Shown: positions 24,646 through 34,385, counted from the stretch's first letter. The stretch: DNA of 64,000 nt from Streptomyces sp. NBC_00536 (GCF_036346295.1 NZ_CP107819.1:3968001-4032000), one strand, 5' to 3'. Notes: generated by a model from the letters alone, not told the origin. Program-made: numbers and translations.

Positions 24646-27606
24646 ATGGGGGATTTCGCACTGCGATTCAGCCTGCTCGGGCCGTTGCGGGCCTGGTACG
24701 GGGACGACGAGGTCGAGCTGGGGCGGCCCCAGCAGCGGGCCGTGCTGGCCGCGCTGCTGACGGCCGGGGGGCGTACGGTCGCCACCCCGGTCCTCGCGGA
24801 CGCGGTGTGGGGCGGCGCTCCGCCCTCCGAGCCGCGCAAGGCCGTACAGCTGCACGTGTCCCGGCTGCGGGCCGCCTTCAAGGCGTGTGCCGGGGCGGAG
24901 CGTGCGGGCGAGCTGCTGGTCCGCGTGGGCGACGGATACGCGCTCGCGGCGCCGGACGCCGAAGTGGACGTGGTGGTCTGGGACCGGCTGCTCGCCGAGG
25001 CCGGGCGGCTGCGCGACCAGGGCGCACCGGCCGACGCGGTACGGGAGGTGGTGCTGCGGGCGCACCGGCTGTGGGACGGGGAGCCGCTGGCCGGCCTCGC
25101 CGGGCCGCACGCGGAATCGCTGCGGTCCCGGGTGCGGGAGCAGTGGCTCGGCGCGAAGGAGCTCCAGCTGGAGATGGACGTGGAGCTGGGCGACCGTACG
25201 GACCTGACGGCGGAGGCCGCCTCGCTCGTACTGGAGCACCCGGGACGGCCCCGGCTCACCGCCGTCCTCATGCGGGCCCTGTACCAGGCGGGGCGCAAGG
25301 CCGAAGCCCTCGCGGTGTACGAGGAGGCCCGCCGGACTCTCCCGCCGGACGCTCGGGAGGACGATGCCCCGGCAGTGGGCGCGCGGCGCGCTGACGGGCC
25401 CGCCGCGCTGCACCTGCGGATCCTGCGCGAGGACCCCGCCCTGCTGCCCGTCTCCGCCGCCCGCGCCCAGGCCCCCGCCTGGCAGCCACCGCACCAGCTC
25501 CCCGCGGGTCTCGCCGACTTCACCGGCCGGGAGTCCGCCGTCGAGACGCTGGTGGACCGTCTCGTGGGCGGCGTCGGACGCGCGGTGGTCGTCTCCGCGC
25601 TGGACGGCATGGGCGGCGTCGGCAAGACGACGCTGGCGGTGCACGTGGCCCGCCGGGTCCACGAGCGGTTCCCGGACGGCCAGCTCTTCGCGGACCTGCG
25701 CGGCGCCGACCGGACGCCCCTGGACCCCGGCCCGGCGCTCGCCGGGTTCCTGGGCGCGCTGGGGGTCGCCCCGGCCGAGATCCCGCTGGACCTGGGGGAA
25801 CGTACCGCCCTGTACCGCTCCGCGCTCGCGGGCCGCAAAGTGCTCGTCGTCCTCGACAACGCTGTCGGCCCGGAGCAGGTGAAACCCCTGCTGCCGGGCT
25901 CCCCCGGGTGCGCCGTCCTCATCACCAGCCGCACCCGCCTCACCGGTCTCTCCGGGGCCCACCAGATGCGCCTGGAGACCCTCCCCCCCGACGAGGCGCT
26001 GGAGCTGTTCACCCGGATCACCGGAGCCTCGCGGGTGGCCGCCGAACCCGGCCTCGCCGAGGAGATCGTGGTGGCCTGCGGGCTGCTGCCGCTCGCCGTC
26101 AGGATCGTCGCCTCCCGGCTCGCCGCGGACCCCGCGCTCACCCTGGCGGCGCTCGCCGGGGAGCTGCGCGACCAGCGGCGGCTGACCGCCCTGGACGACG
26201 GCAAGCGCACGGTGGAGGCGACCTTCGCCCTCTCCTACCACCGGCTCGGCCCCGAACTCGCCCGCGCCTTCCGGCTGATGGCCCTGCCGGACGCCCCGGA
26301 CATCTCGCTGCCCTGCGCCGCCGCGCTGCTCGGCCGGTCCGAGGCCGAGGCCGACGAGCTGCTCGAAGCCCTCGTCGACCTGAACCTGCTGCACTCCCCG
26401 CAGTTCGAGCGCTACGGATTCCACGACCTGGTCCGCGACTACGCCCGCGACCGGCTGGCCGACGAGGAACCCGCCGCGCGGCGCACGGCGGCCGCCGACC
26501 GGCTGGTCGACTTCTGTCTGGCCACGGCGCGCAACGCCGACCTCGCCGCCCGCTCCGTCGACCCGGTCGAGCAGAGCCTCCTCGACGCACGGGTCACCTC
26601 CGCGGGCCGCCCCGTGGCCGATTCGGCCCAGGCGGTGGGCTGGATGCGCGAGCAGGCCGGTGTGCACGCCGCGGCCATCCACCTGAGCTGCGCCGATCCG
26701 GCGCTGCCGCTGGACCGCGCGGCCGAACTCGCCGACAAGATGGGCTCGGTGCTCTTCGAGCGGGCACAGACGGCGATCATCGCCGACCTGGCCGAACTCA
26801 TCGCCGACGAGGCGGCGGCCCGGGGTGACGACGGCCCCGAGGCCCTCGCCCGGCACGTGCGGGGCATCATGCTCTGGCACGTCAACCGGTACGAGGAGTC
26901 CGAGCGGGAGATCGGCCGGGCGGTCGCCCTGTGCGAGGGCGTCCACGACGGTCCGGTCGTCCGCGTACGGGCCAAGGCCCTCCTCGCCCTGGGCAGCAAC
27001 CTCCGGGTCCGCGGCCGGTACGCCGAGGCCGCCTCGTACGCGGGCAGCGCGGCCGCGCTCTTCCGCCGGGTGGGAGCCGAGCGCGCGGAGGGCAGCGCGC
27101 TGGGGGAGTTCGCGTTCTGCTGCGCCCAGACGGGGCGCGTGGAGGAGGGCCGGGCCGCGGCCGAGCGCGCCGCCCTCCTGATGGACGGGTCGGGCCCGGT
27201 GTCGGCCGCGACCGGCCGCTACTACCTGGCCCGGGTGCTGCGGCTGTGCGGCGATCCGGAGGCGGCCCTGGTCCACGCGGTGCGCGCCCGGGAGGAGTTC
27301 GCGGACCTCCAGGTGACGGTGTTCGAGGCGGCGGCGGGCGACCTCGTGGCCCGTATCCACACCGAGGCGGGCCGCTGGCTGCTCGCCACCGAGGCCGCCG
27401 AGGCGGTGCTGCCGCTCGCCCGGCGCACCAGCAGGGCGCTGGAGGCCGCGCTCCTGCGCACGCTCGGGACCGTGCACACCGGTCTCGGCAGGCCGCGGCA
27501 GGCGCGCGCCTGCCTGGAGGACGCGCTGGCCCTCTACGAGCGGCTGGGTCTCGGCGACGACGCCGGGGAGACGCGGGCCCTGCTGGACGCGCTTCCCCGG
27601 CCGTAG
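24646..27606 (+). CDS. AfsR-like SARP regulator (BTAD, NB-ARC, TPR)
   Basis: 986 residues, AfsR-sized. Order: winged-helix DNA-binding domain (FALRFSLLGPLRAWYGDDEV), BTAD to ~255, NB-ARC NTPase with intact P-loop GMGGVGKTTLA and Walker B KVLVVLDNAVG, a winged helix (YGFHDLVRDYARDRL), and C-terminal TPR repeats. It is an ATP-regulated pathway-type activator. GGGGGAAGGA precedes its ATG. Shares a 246-bp promoter region with the divergent truncated SARP; the first ~20 residues of the two are alike (LGPLRAW, LGRPQQRAVLAALL), suggesting an old duplication. Possible targets are its neighbours, the lectin, CAP and CHAP genes. Confidence 0.88.
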   Translation: MGDFALRFSLLGPLRAWYGDDEVELGRPQQRAVLAALLTAGGRTVATPVLADAVWGGAPPSEPRKAVQLHVSRLRAAFKACAGAERAGELLVRVGDGYALAAPDAEVDVVVWDRLLAEAGRLRDQGAPADAVREVVLRAHRLWDGEPLAGLAGPHAESLRSRVREQWLGAKELQLEMDVELGDRTDLTAEAASLVLEHPGRPRLTAVLMRALYQAGRKAEALAVYEEARRTLPPDAREDDAPAVGARRADGPAALHLRILREDPALLPVSAARAQAPAWQPPHQLPAGLADFTGRESAVETLVDRLVGGVGRAVVVSALDGMGGVGKTTLAVHVARRVHERFPDGQLFADLRGADRTPLDPGPALAGFLGALGVAPAEIPLDLGERTALYRSALAGRKVLVVLDNAVGPEQVKPLLPGSPGCAVLITSRTRLTGLSGAHQMRLETLPPDEALELFTRITGASRVAAEPGLAEEIVVACGLLPLAVRIVASRLAADPALTLAALAGELRDQRRLTALDDGKRTVEATFALSYHRLGPELARAFRLMALPDAPDISLPCAAALLGRSEAEADELLEALVDLNLLHSPQFERYGFHDLVRDYARDRLADEEPAARRTAAADRLVDFCLATARNADLAARSVDPVEQSLLDARVTSAGRPVADSAQAVGWMREQAGVHAAAIHLSCADPALPLDRAAELADKMGSVLFERAQTAIIADLAELIADEAAARGDDGPEALARHVRGIMLWHVNRYEESEREIGRAVALCEGVHDGPVVRVRAKALLALGSNLRVRGRYAEAASYAGSAAALFRRVGAERAEGSALGEFAFCCAQTGRVEEGRAAAERAALLMDGSGPVSAATGRYYLARVLRLCGDPEAALVHAVRAREEFADLQVTVFEAAAGDLVARIHTEAGRWLLATEAAEAVLPLARRTSRALEAALLRTLGTVHTGLGRPRQARACLEDALALYERLGLGDDAGETRALLDALPRP

Positions 27607-27732
27607 CGCGTGGGCGGAAAGGGGCTCCGCTACGCGCGTTGACCACCTGTCTACCGCGGTCCGTGAGCGTTCCTCTCGTCAGTCGGCCGGTCGATCGGAC
27701 CGGCAGCCAGTCAGACGAGAGGAACGATCCAC

Positions 27733-28674
27733 ATGCCCACGCTTCCCCAGAACGGCCAGGCATTCACGCTGCAGACCCCGCTCGACGGGCCGGGAGGAAA
27801 GATCGTCGCTGACCTCCAGGGCAGCAACAGCGGCCGCGGGACCCGCATCCAGTCGTACCACGACAACGGCACCAAGGCGCAGGGCTGGGTCTTCTGGGCC
27901 AAGGAGAACGGCACCTGGCTGCTGGAGAGCCAGGTCACGCAGGGCACGCACGCTCCCGGCCAGGGGATGGCCATGGACTACAACTACTCCACCGGCCAGG
28001 CCTGGCTGTTCAACGAGCACGGCCAGCCCAACCAGCGCTGGTGCCTGGAGGCCGTGGACAACGACTGGCTGCGGATCAAGAGCGCCCGCGGCGACGAGGG
28101 CGACGTCTTCCTGACGGCTTCCCCGCAGGAAGCCAGTGCGCTCACGCTCTCCCAGCGCGACGACAACAACCAGGGCCAGCTGTGGCGCCTGACGCCGGCC
28201 CGCGGGCTGGGCGGCGGCGCCACGGGCGGCGGCCAACAGCAGCCCCAGCCGCAGCAGCCCCAGCAGCCGCAGCAGGGCGGGGCCGAGGGCCGGGTCCTCC
28301 AGCTCACCAACGAATACCGGCAGCGCAACGGCCGTGGCGCCCTCGCCCTGCACCCGGCGCTGAACGGCGTCGCCCAGGCCAGCGCCGCCGAGCAGGCCCG
28401 GCGCAACACGCAGGGCCACTTCACGGTCGGCCAGTGGTTCGGCCAGGCGGCCGCGGGCGGTTACCGGGGCGCGGGCGGAATGTGGGAGAACGCGGGCGGT
28501 GCCCGGGTCGGCGGAAACGACTACTGGCCGACCCCCGAGCGCATCGTCCAGGCCTGGATCGACGAGCCCGCCCACCGGGACAACATGCTCCAGCCGGGCG
28601 CCACGCACCTGGGCGTGGGCCGCGTCAGCAGCGGTGACGGAACCACCTTCTGGTCCCAGATCCTCGCCAGCTGA
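27733..28674 (+). CDS. Ricin-lectin-like plus CAP (SCP/PR1) domain protein without signal peptide
   Basis: 313 residues. Residues ~1-155 form a beta-trefoil lectin-like domain with repeated W-rich strands (AQGWVFWAKENG, NQRWCLEAVDND, GQLWRLTPA). A glutamine/proline linker leads to a CAP domain (RVLQLTNEYRQRNGRGALALHPAL ending near ATHLGVG). CAP proteins are normally extracellular, but the N-terminus MPTLPQNGQAFTLQ has no hydrophobic segment. GAGAGGAAC precedes the ATG. It lies next to a CHAP endolysin-like gene that also lacks a signal. Release by lysis or a non-Sec route are possibilities. Confidence 0.8.
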   Translation: MPTLPQNGQAFTLQTPLDGPGGKIVADLQGSNSGRGTRIQSYHDNGTKAQGWVFWAKENGTWLLESQVTQGTHAPGQGMAMDYNYSTGQAWLFNEHGQPNQRWCLEAVDNDWLRIKSARGDEGDVFLTASPQEASALTLSQRDDNNQGQLWRLTPARGLGGGATGGGQQQPQPQQPQQPQQGGAEGRVLQLTNEYRQRNGRGALALHPALNGVAQASAAEQARRNTQGHFTVGQWFGQAAAGGYRGAGGMWENAGGARVGGNDYWPTPERIVQAWIDEPAHRDNMLQPGATHLGVGRVSSGDGTTFWSQILAS

Positions 28675-28749
28675 CCGCACCGCCCCCAGCCCCCCAGCCC
28701 CCCAGCCCCTCGGCTCAGCACACGTGCACGCACGCAGGAGAACTCCCTC

Positions 28750-29622
28750 ATGACCGCAACCGCAGCAGAACTGATCCGCGCCGCCCGCGGCGAGATCGGA
28801 TACCAGGAAGGCAACGACGACGGCGACTGGAACAACATCCAGCGGTATTCACCCGCCGTACCCGGCCTGGAATGGTCCCAGGGCGAGGCGTGGTGCGCCA
28901 CGTTCGTGGCCTGGTGCGCCCGGGAATCGGGCAACGAATCCCTCTTCCCGGTCTCCGCGTCCTGCGCCGAGGGCGTGTCCTGGTTCGAGGAGCGCGACCG
29001 GTTCACCGAGTACCCGGTGATCGGCGGCCAGGTGTTCTTCGGCCCCGGCGGCGGCAGCCACACCGGCATCTGCATCGCCTACGACGGCTCCACGATCACC
29101 ACCATCGAGGGCAACACCAACGACGACGGGAGCGCGGAGGGCGACGGCGTCTACCTCAAGACGCGCGACCGCGCGTCGAACCGCGTCCACGGCTACGGCA
29201 TCCCCGACTTCGCCGGGGGCGTCGTGCTGGCCGACCCCGAGTGGAAGGGACGCCCCGGGGCGGTGTACTTCGCCGAGGAGGCGTCGGAGTCCGACCTGCC
29301 CTCCGGCGGGACCGCGCCCTCGTCCGCACGGGACAGCGCCCCCGCCGGCGCCGACGATGGCGGTGGTGACGGCGGCTACGAGCCCTTCCCCGGCGCCGAG
29401 TTCTTCCACCCGGAGCAGGACAGCCCCGTCGTCACCCGCATGGGTGAGCGCCTGGTCGCCGAGGGCTGCTCCGCCTACGCCGAGGGCCCCGGCCCCCAGT
29501 GGGGCGACGCCGACCGCGAGTCGTTCCGCAACTGGCAGCACAAGCTCGGCGACACCGGCGCCGACGCGGACGGCGTCCCCGGCCCGAAGCAGTGGTCGGC
29601 GCTGAAGGTGCCCCGCGCCTGA
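28750..29622 (+). CDS. CHAP-domain peptidoglycan hydrolase, endolysin-like
   Basis: 290 residues. The CHAP cysteine is in EAWCATFVAWCA and the histidine in GGSHTGICIAYDG, with IEGNTND following. The fold cleaves peptidoglycan amide bonds. A linker leads to a C-terminal peptidoglycan-binding-like domain (VVTRMGERLVAEGCSAY ending DGVPGPKQWSALKV), the arrangement of actinophage endolysins. No signal peptide and no holin are seen. GGAG precedes the ATG. It follows the ricin-CAP gene by 75 bp and is probably cotranscribed with it. Confidence 0.82.
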   Translation: MTATAAELIRAARGEIGYQEGNDDGDWNNIQRYSPAVPGLEWSQGEAWCATFVAWCARESGNESLFPVSASCAEGVSWFEERDRFTEYPVIGGQVFFGPGGGSHTGICIAYDGSTITTIEGNTNDDGSAEGDGVYLKTRDRASNRVHGYGIPDFAGGVVLADPEWKGRPGAVYFAEEASESDLPSGGTAPSSARDSAPAGADDGGGDGGYEPFPGAEFFHPEQDSPVVTRMGERLVAEGCSAYAEGPGPQWGDADRESFRNWQHKLGDTGADADGVPGPKQWSALKVPRA

Positions 29623-29646
29623 CCCGCGCGCCTGACCCGCGCCTGA
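29612..29646 (+). repeat. Tandem triplication of the CHAP gene stop region
   Basis: CCCGCGCCTGA, CCCGCGCGCCTGA and CCCGCGCCTGA follow one another. The first contains the true stop (29620-29622). Confidence 0.8.
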
Positions 29647-29678
29647 CCACCACCCCCGTCGGGTCAGGCGCCGCCCGC

Positions 29679-29710
29679 CGGGCGGGGACCGCGAAGGCGG
29701 TCCCCGCCCG
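29679..29710 (+). terminator. Hairpin terminator
   Basis: A perfect 14-bp stem (CGGGCGGGGACCGC and complement) with a GAAG tetraloop lies 57 bp after the CHAP gene. Confidence 0.85.
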
Positions 29711-29795
29711 CTCCCGATGAACTGACGGATATTCAATAGGAGGTTTCTCAGGGCGCTTTGGCACATCCGACGGCGGATTGGCACACTATGGAGAG

Positions 29796-32700
29796 ATGGA
29801 TCCGCTGAGGCTGGTCGACATCCGTACCGAGGGCATCGGGGACAAGCGCGCGTTCGGCAGCGGCTATCTGATCGCGCCCCACCTGGTGCTCACCGCCCGG
29901 CACGTCACCCGGCAGAAGAGCACGGGCCTGTTGTGGCCGCGCATCACCGCGCACGTCGGCCTTCCCTCCGACGGCCCCGTCGCATACCGGACGGCAAAGG
30001 TCCGCTGGACCCATCCCGACGGCCTGGACGTCGCCCTGCTGGAGCTGGACTCCGCCGTGGACGTACCGGGAGAGGTGCGGTGGGGCCGCGTCGGCGGAAC
30101 GTACCCGGTGCCCTACCGGGGTCTCGCCTTCCCGCGCTCGACGCGCAAGCCCGACGGGTCCCGCAACTCCGAATACCTGGACGGAAACCTGCCCCGGCTG
30201 TCCGGCGGCGGCGGCGTGCACAACCTGTACACGCTGAACCAGAAGGCCGCCCCGGGGGAACTCAAGGCGTGGGCCGGCGCGTCCGGCGCCGCCGTCTTCT
30301 GCGACGACCACCTGGTCGGGGTGGTCATCCACGACGACCCGGGGTACCAGAACCGCCGCCTGCACGCCTGCCCCGCCCACAGGTTCGTGGCGGACCCCGG
30401 CTTCACGGACCTCCTGCGCGAGCACGGCGTCGTACCACCGGCCCCCCTCACGGTGATCGAGGCGGCCGGTCCGGCGCCCGAACCCGTGGCGCCGCCGCGG
30501 TCGGCCCTGCCCTCCTGGCTCTCCCCGCTTCCGGCCGGTCCCTCGGGCAGGTTCGTGGGGCGCGAGGCGGAGCTGCACAGCGCGCGTTCCCTGGTCTCGG
30601 GAGGCAGGGTCCTCTCGGTCGTCGGGCCCGACCACACGGGCAAATCCGCCTTCATCGGGCGGCTGGTCGGCGACGGGGAAGTCCGCCGCGCACTCGGCAC
30701 GGACCGCCCTTGGGGGCTGCTGGAGCTGAACGTGGCCGGGTCCGGCAGCCGGTTCCCGGTGTCGCGGGCGCTGGCCACGCTGCTCGACGTCGACCTGTTC
30801 ACGGACCAGGAGTACGGCGAGGACACGGCCTCGGCGGAACTCAAGATCAAGCGCATGCTGAACTCCCTCTCGGGCGCCGCGCGCGGGCACGACATCGTGA
30901 CCGTCATCAACTGCACCCGTTTCGGGAAGGACACCTTCGATCTCGAAGCGGACCTCGACGAGGTCCTCGGCAACTTCGCGTTCCGGCGCTCCGCGGTGCT
31001 GATCTCCAGCCTGACGCTCCTCCAGGCCGACGGGGGCCAGCAGCTGCGCGACATGCCCCCGGTCCGGCTCGGCCCGCTCCCCGCGGTGGAGGCCGCCGAA
31101 CTCCTCTCGGCCGAGCTGGACGAGCGCCACGTCCGGGTCGATGCCCGCCAGGTCATCGCCGAGGCCGACGACAGTCTCGTGCAGCGGCCCGGGATCCTGC
31201 TGTCCGGTGTCGACCAGTACGTGAGGAACTACGCCGACGCCGGCCCGCACGACGCCGACCCGGTCGAGGTCGCCGTGGATCTCCTCAGCGCCTGCCGCGT
31301 CACCATCACCAAGGTGTTCGAGGACGCCGGATGCCGGCTGCTCGACGATGCGGGCGCTCCCGGCGCCCTCGCCCCGCTCATCGTCTGGGCGATGGCCGAG
31401 CACCTCCCGCTGCCCGAGGACGTCCTCGTCACCGCGGGGGTCGGCCGGGCGTCCCTGCACCAGCTCTCCGCCGATGGCGTGCTCCTCGTACGGCAGCCAC
31501 CCGCGGGTCCACCGGAACCGCCGCACTACGAACTGAGCCGCGCCACCCGGGAGGCGCTGCGGAACATGACGCTGGTCGCCCTGGGCGTCGACGCGGGACG
31601 GCGGCTGAAGGCGGAGGAGTCCGTCGCGCTCGGTCCGGCCGCCCATGATCCGGAGCTGCTGGACGGGGCGCTTCAAGAGGGTGCGCTCGCCGTCTTCGAG
31701 ACCGCCCGCTCCCATTTCGAGGACGAGGAGGGCGACGGCAGCCACCGGGCGCTCGTCTTCGCCGTGGAGTGCGCGGTCGGCTGGATCCGGGCCCGCGCGG
31801 ACGACCGGCTGCCCCGGCTGAGCCTCCAGGCGGAGGACATCGCCAACACGCTGGATGTGGCGGCGCTGATCCTGCCGGTCCAGCCGAGCGAACGGCCGCA
31901 GGAGGAGCCGGCGCCCGATCCCGTCGCGGAAGCCCCCGGGGCCGAAGCCACCGTCGGCGGTCGCCCGTACGACGGCTACGAGGCCCTGTACCGGGCCGTG
32001 TCGCAGCTGAACGTGCGGATGCGCGAGCCGGTGACGGCACGGGCCGAGGCCGCGTTCATCGCCGCCTGCGAGCAGGCCGTGCGCGCCCTGTGCGGCTGCG
32101 CGCCCGGTGTTCCTCCGCAGATGCTGCGGTCCGTCGACAACGCCCTGTACTTCGGCGGGCGCCGCTACGGGTGCGACGCCGACATCCTGCGGATCCGCGT
32201 CGACGCCGCCGACGTGCTGAGCGAGGACGCCCGCCGGATCGCCGGGGGCCGGGTGGGCCGGCTCGCGTCCACCATTTCGTGGCTGCTCAACACCGCGGAT
32301 CTGCAGCTGGACGGAGAGCAGCTGGCCGAAGGCAGGGCCGGCGTCGCGCTCGTCCACGAGCTGCTGCCCCTGCTGCCCCGGCCGCACACGACCGGTGGTG
32401 AGGCCACGCAGCTCGGCCTGCGCATGCGCGCCAGCCGGGCCCGGGCGAGGACCGCCGACAACGAGCCGGAGCGGCTGGAGGCACTGGCGGAGTCCGTGCG
32501 CCTCGGCACCGTGGCCCTGGAGCGCTGCGCGCCCACCACGGCACTGCGGCACCTGTGGACCCGGCGGTTCCTGGAGGCGGCCAAGCACCACGCGTTCGAG
32601 ATGCGGACGGACGAGGAGCGGACCGCCTTGGTGGGTCTGGTCATGGACACCCTCACCGGCGCGTACGGACCGGTCCCGGTCTGGGAGCCGCCCGTCCGGC

Positions 32701-34385
32701 TGACCGTCGCCAGGTTCCTGCGCAGCGTCCACCGGCGCCAGGCCGACCCCGCTCTCCGGCTGGACGGCGCGAACGCCGCGCTGGACCTGCTCCTGCCGTA
32801 CGGTGACGCCTTCGTGCAGCAGGCCGGGTCCGGCGACGCCGACGGGCTGCTGGAGCTGGCCCGGACGGCCGGGTTCAAGGCGTGGGCGCTGCAGGAGAAC
32901 GAGCGTCTGCCCGAAGCCGTCGCGGAAGCCGGGAGGGCCGAGCGGTACGCCGTACAGGCCGTGGACGGTGCCCCGAGTACCCACGCCTACCGCGTGTGGC
33001 TGCAGTGCCTGCGCCATCGCGTGCAGTTGGAGAGCGGCGACCCCGATGACCCGGCCACGCAGCGGGAGCTGCGCCGCGCGATCAGCAGGACCCAGGAATG
33101 GCTCGCCACCGAGGAGGCCCGGACCACGCACCACGCGCAGCTGGCCCGGCTGTGCATCGTGGAGGAGTGGTTCCTGCGCGGCCGCAGCCTGTGGCAGGCG
33201 GCAGTGCAACCGAACGAAGGGAACAACCCCGCCATCCGGATCGAGCTGCGCCGCGTGTACACGGAGCGGGTCCGGACCCTCGAAGGCCACGAGAAGCGGT
33301 ACGGGCGGACCATCGACACGGCCGTGCTGCGCTGCGACCTGGAACGCGAGTACCGGCGCCTCCTGACGGTGCAGCAGCCCGGATCCGCCAGAACGGGACG
33401 CCGCGTCGACAACCGCCCGACCTGGGCGATCATCGACCGCGCGGAGGGCAAGTGGCCGCACAGCACCGAGATCCGGCTGGCCCGGGCGCGGCTCCACCGC
33501 TACCTGTGGGAATACGCCGAGTCGGCCGCGATCCTGGAATCGGTGATCCGCAGCACCCGCAGCGGGCAGGAACGGCGCCAGGCGCAGATAGACATGGCGG
33601 ACGTCCTGCTCCAGTACGTCCGCTTCGGATCGCCGGACCCGGCGGAGCGCGCCGCGGCGCTGGAGCGGGCGGCCGCGCAGCTGGTCGAGCCGCTCGGCCA
33701 CCGCTTCCAGTCACAGCGGGTGGCCGTGCTGGGCGAGCGCGTCCGCCTGGAGTCCGGCGCGTCGGTCGACCAGGAGCGCATCGACGCGGCGTTCGAAGAA
33801 CTCATCGGCTCCGGCTACGCGACGAGCATCGGCAGGTACCTGCACAGCAGGCGCTACGCGCCCGCGGAACCGGCCGCCGAGGACGGGGAGAGCGGACCGG
33901 ACGAGGAGCCGGAGGAGGATACGGGCGAGGAGCCGGCCGAGGAGACGGACGAGTCACAGGACCTCACGCAGCTGCTCTACGAGGACTTCACCGACATCGA
34001 ACTGATCGACGGGCTGGGGCAGCTCTATCTGCGCCAAGCCGAGCTGTGGAGCGCGGAGGACGCCCCGGACGCGCGGAGCGAGGCCGCCGTGGCCGCGCGG
34101 CGGGCGTACGACTGCTTCGACGCGTGCCGGGTGCTGCTGGAAGCGCGGTTCGGCAAGGAGCACGTGGTGAACTGCTTCCAGCGGGCCGAGGCCATCCGGC
34201 AGGCCGCCCGGCTGACCGGCACGGCCAACCCCCTGGCATGGAAGCCGGAGGGCAAGCCGAGCTGGCTGAAACTGGCCGTCGACCTGTTCCAGTCGGCCGC
34301 CGGACGGTCCGTGGACACCTTCCACGTGCTGTGCAAGGCGCGCATCAAGGAAACACAGCGGCTGCTGAACCAGCTCACCGGCTGA
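29796..34385 (+). CDS. Trypsin-like protease fused to an NTPase and long helical-repeat C-terminus
   Basis: 1529 residues from the ATG at 29796 (GGAGAG upstream; an in-frame TTG at 29778 is the alternative). Residues 1-200 are a trypsin-like serine protease with an intact triad: His36 (LTARHVT), Asp78 (GLDVALLEL), Ser163 (GASGAAVF). Residues ~250-480 are a STAND/AAA-like NTPase with P-loop GPDHTGKS (277-284). The remaining ~1000 residues are helical and probably TPR-like. An acidic stretch lies near residue 1370. No signal peptide is present, so it acts in the cytoplasm. Trypsin-NTPase-repeat proteins in multicellular actinobacteria have been proposed as conflict or programmed-death sensors: the repeats sense, the NTPase switches and the protease acts. 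That role is inferred. Confidence 0.8.
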   Translation: MDPLRLVDIRTEGIGDKRAFGSGYLIAPHLVLTARHVTRQKSTGLLWPRITAHVGLPSDGPVAYRTAKVRWTHPDGLDVALLELDSAVDVPGEVRWGRVGGTYPVPYRGLAFPRSTRKPDGSRNSEYLDGNLPRLSGGGGVHNLYTLNQKAAPGELKAWAGASGAAVFCDDHLVGVVIHDDPGYQNRRLHACPAHRFVADPGFTDLLREHGVVPPAPLTVIEAAGPAPEPVAPPRSALPSWLSPLPAGPSGRFVGREAELHSARSLVSGGRVLSVVGPDHTGKSAFIGRLVGDGEVRRALGTDRPWGLLELNVAGSGSRFPVSRALATLLDVDLFTDQEYGEDTASAELKIKRMLNSLSGAARGHDIVTVINCTRFGKDTFDLEADLDEVLGNFAFRRSAVLISSLTLLQADGGQQLRDMPPVRLGPLPAVEAAELLSAELDERHVRVDARQVIAEADDSLVQRPGILLSGVDQYVRNYADAGPHDADPVEVAVDLLSACRVTITKVFEDAGCRLLDDAGAPGALAPLIVWAMAEHLPLPEDVLVTAGVGRASLHQLSADGVLLVRQPPAGPPEPPHYELSRATREALRNMTLVALGVDAGRRLKAEESVALGPAAHDPELLDGALQEGALAVFETARSHFEDEEGDGSHRALVFAVECAVGWIRARADDRLPRLSLQAEDIANTLDVAALILPVQPSERPQEEPAPDPVAEAPGAEATVGGRPYDGYEALYRAVSQLNVRMREPVTARAEAAFIAACEQAVRALCGCAPGVPPQMLRSVDNALYFGGRRYGCDADILRIRVDAADVLSEDARRIAGGRVGRLASTISWLLNTADLQLDGEQLAEGRAGVALVHELLPLLPRPHTTGGEATQLGLRMRASRARARTADNEPERLEALAESVRLGTVALERCAPTTALRHLWTRRFLEAAKHHAFEMRTDEERTALVGLVMDTLTGAYGPVPVWEPPVRLTVARFLRSVHRRQADPALRLDGANAALDLLLPYGDAFVQQAGSGDADGLLELARTAGFKAWALQENERLPEAVAEAGRAERYAVQAVDGAPSTHAYRVWLQCLRHRVQLESGDPDDPATQRELRRAISRTQEWLATEEARTTHHAQLARLCIVEEWFLRGRSLWQAAVQPNEGNNPAIRIELRRVYTERVRTLEGHEKRYGRTIDTAVLRCDLEREYRRLLTVQQPGSARTGRRVDNRPTWAIIDRAEGKWPHSTEIRLARARLHRYLWEYAESAAILESVIRSTRSGQERRQAQIDMADVLLQYVRFGSPDPAERAAALERAAAQLVEPLGHRFQSQRVAVLGERVRLESGASVDQERIDAAFEELIGSGYATSIGRYLHSRRYAPAEPAAEDGESGPDEEPEEDTGEEPAEETDESQDLTQLLYEDFTDIELIDGLGQLYLRQAELWSAEDAPDARSEAAVAARRAYDCFDACRVLLEARFGKEHVVNCFQRAEAIRQAARLTGTANPLAWKPEGKPSWLKLAVDLFQSAAGRSVDTFHVLCKARIKETQRLLNQLTG

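Noticed and set aside
28675..28749. Repeated CCCCCAGC runs after the ricin-CAP gene
   Set aside because: Simple C-rich low complexity with no dyad or phase, and no evidence of function.
28750..29622. CHAP endolysin as part of a prophage remnant
   Set aside because: No holin, terminase, capsid, tail or integrase genes are near, and base composition matches the surroundings.
29758..29785. TGGCAC-type sigma-54 promoter before the trypsin-NTPase gene
   Set aside because: Streptomyces is not known to have sigma-54, and the second element (TTGC at -12) is missing.
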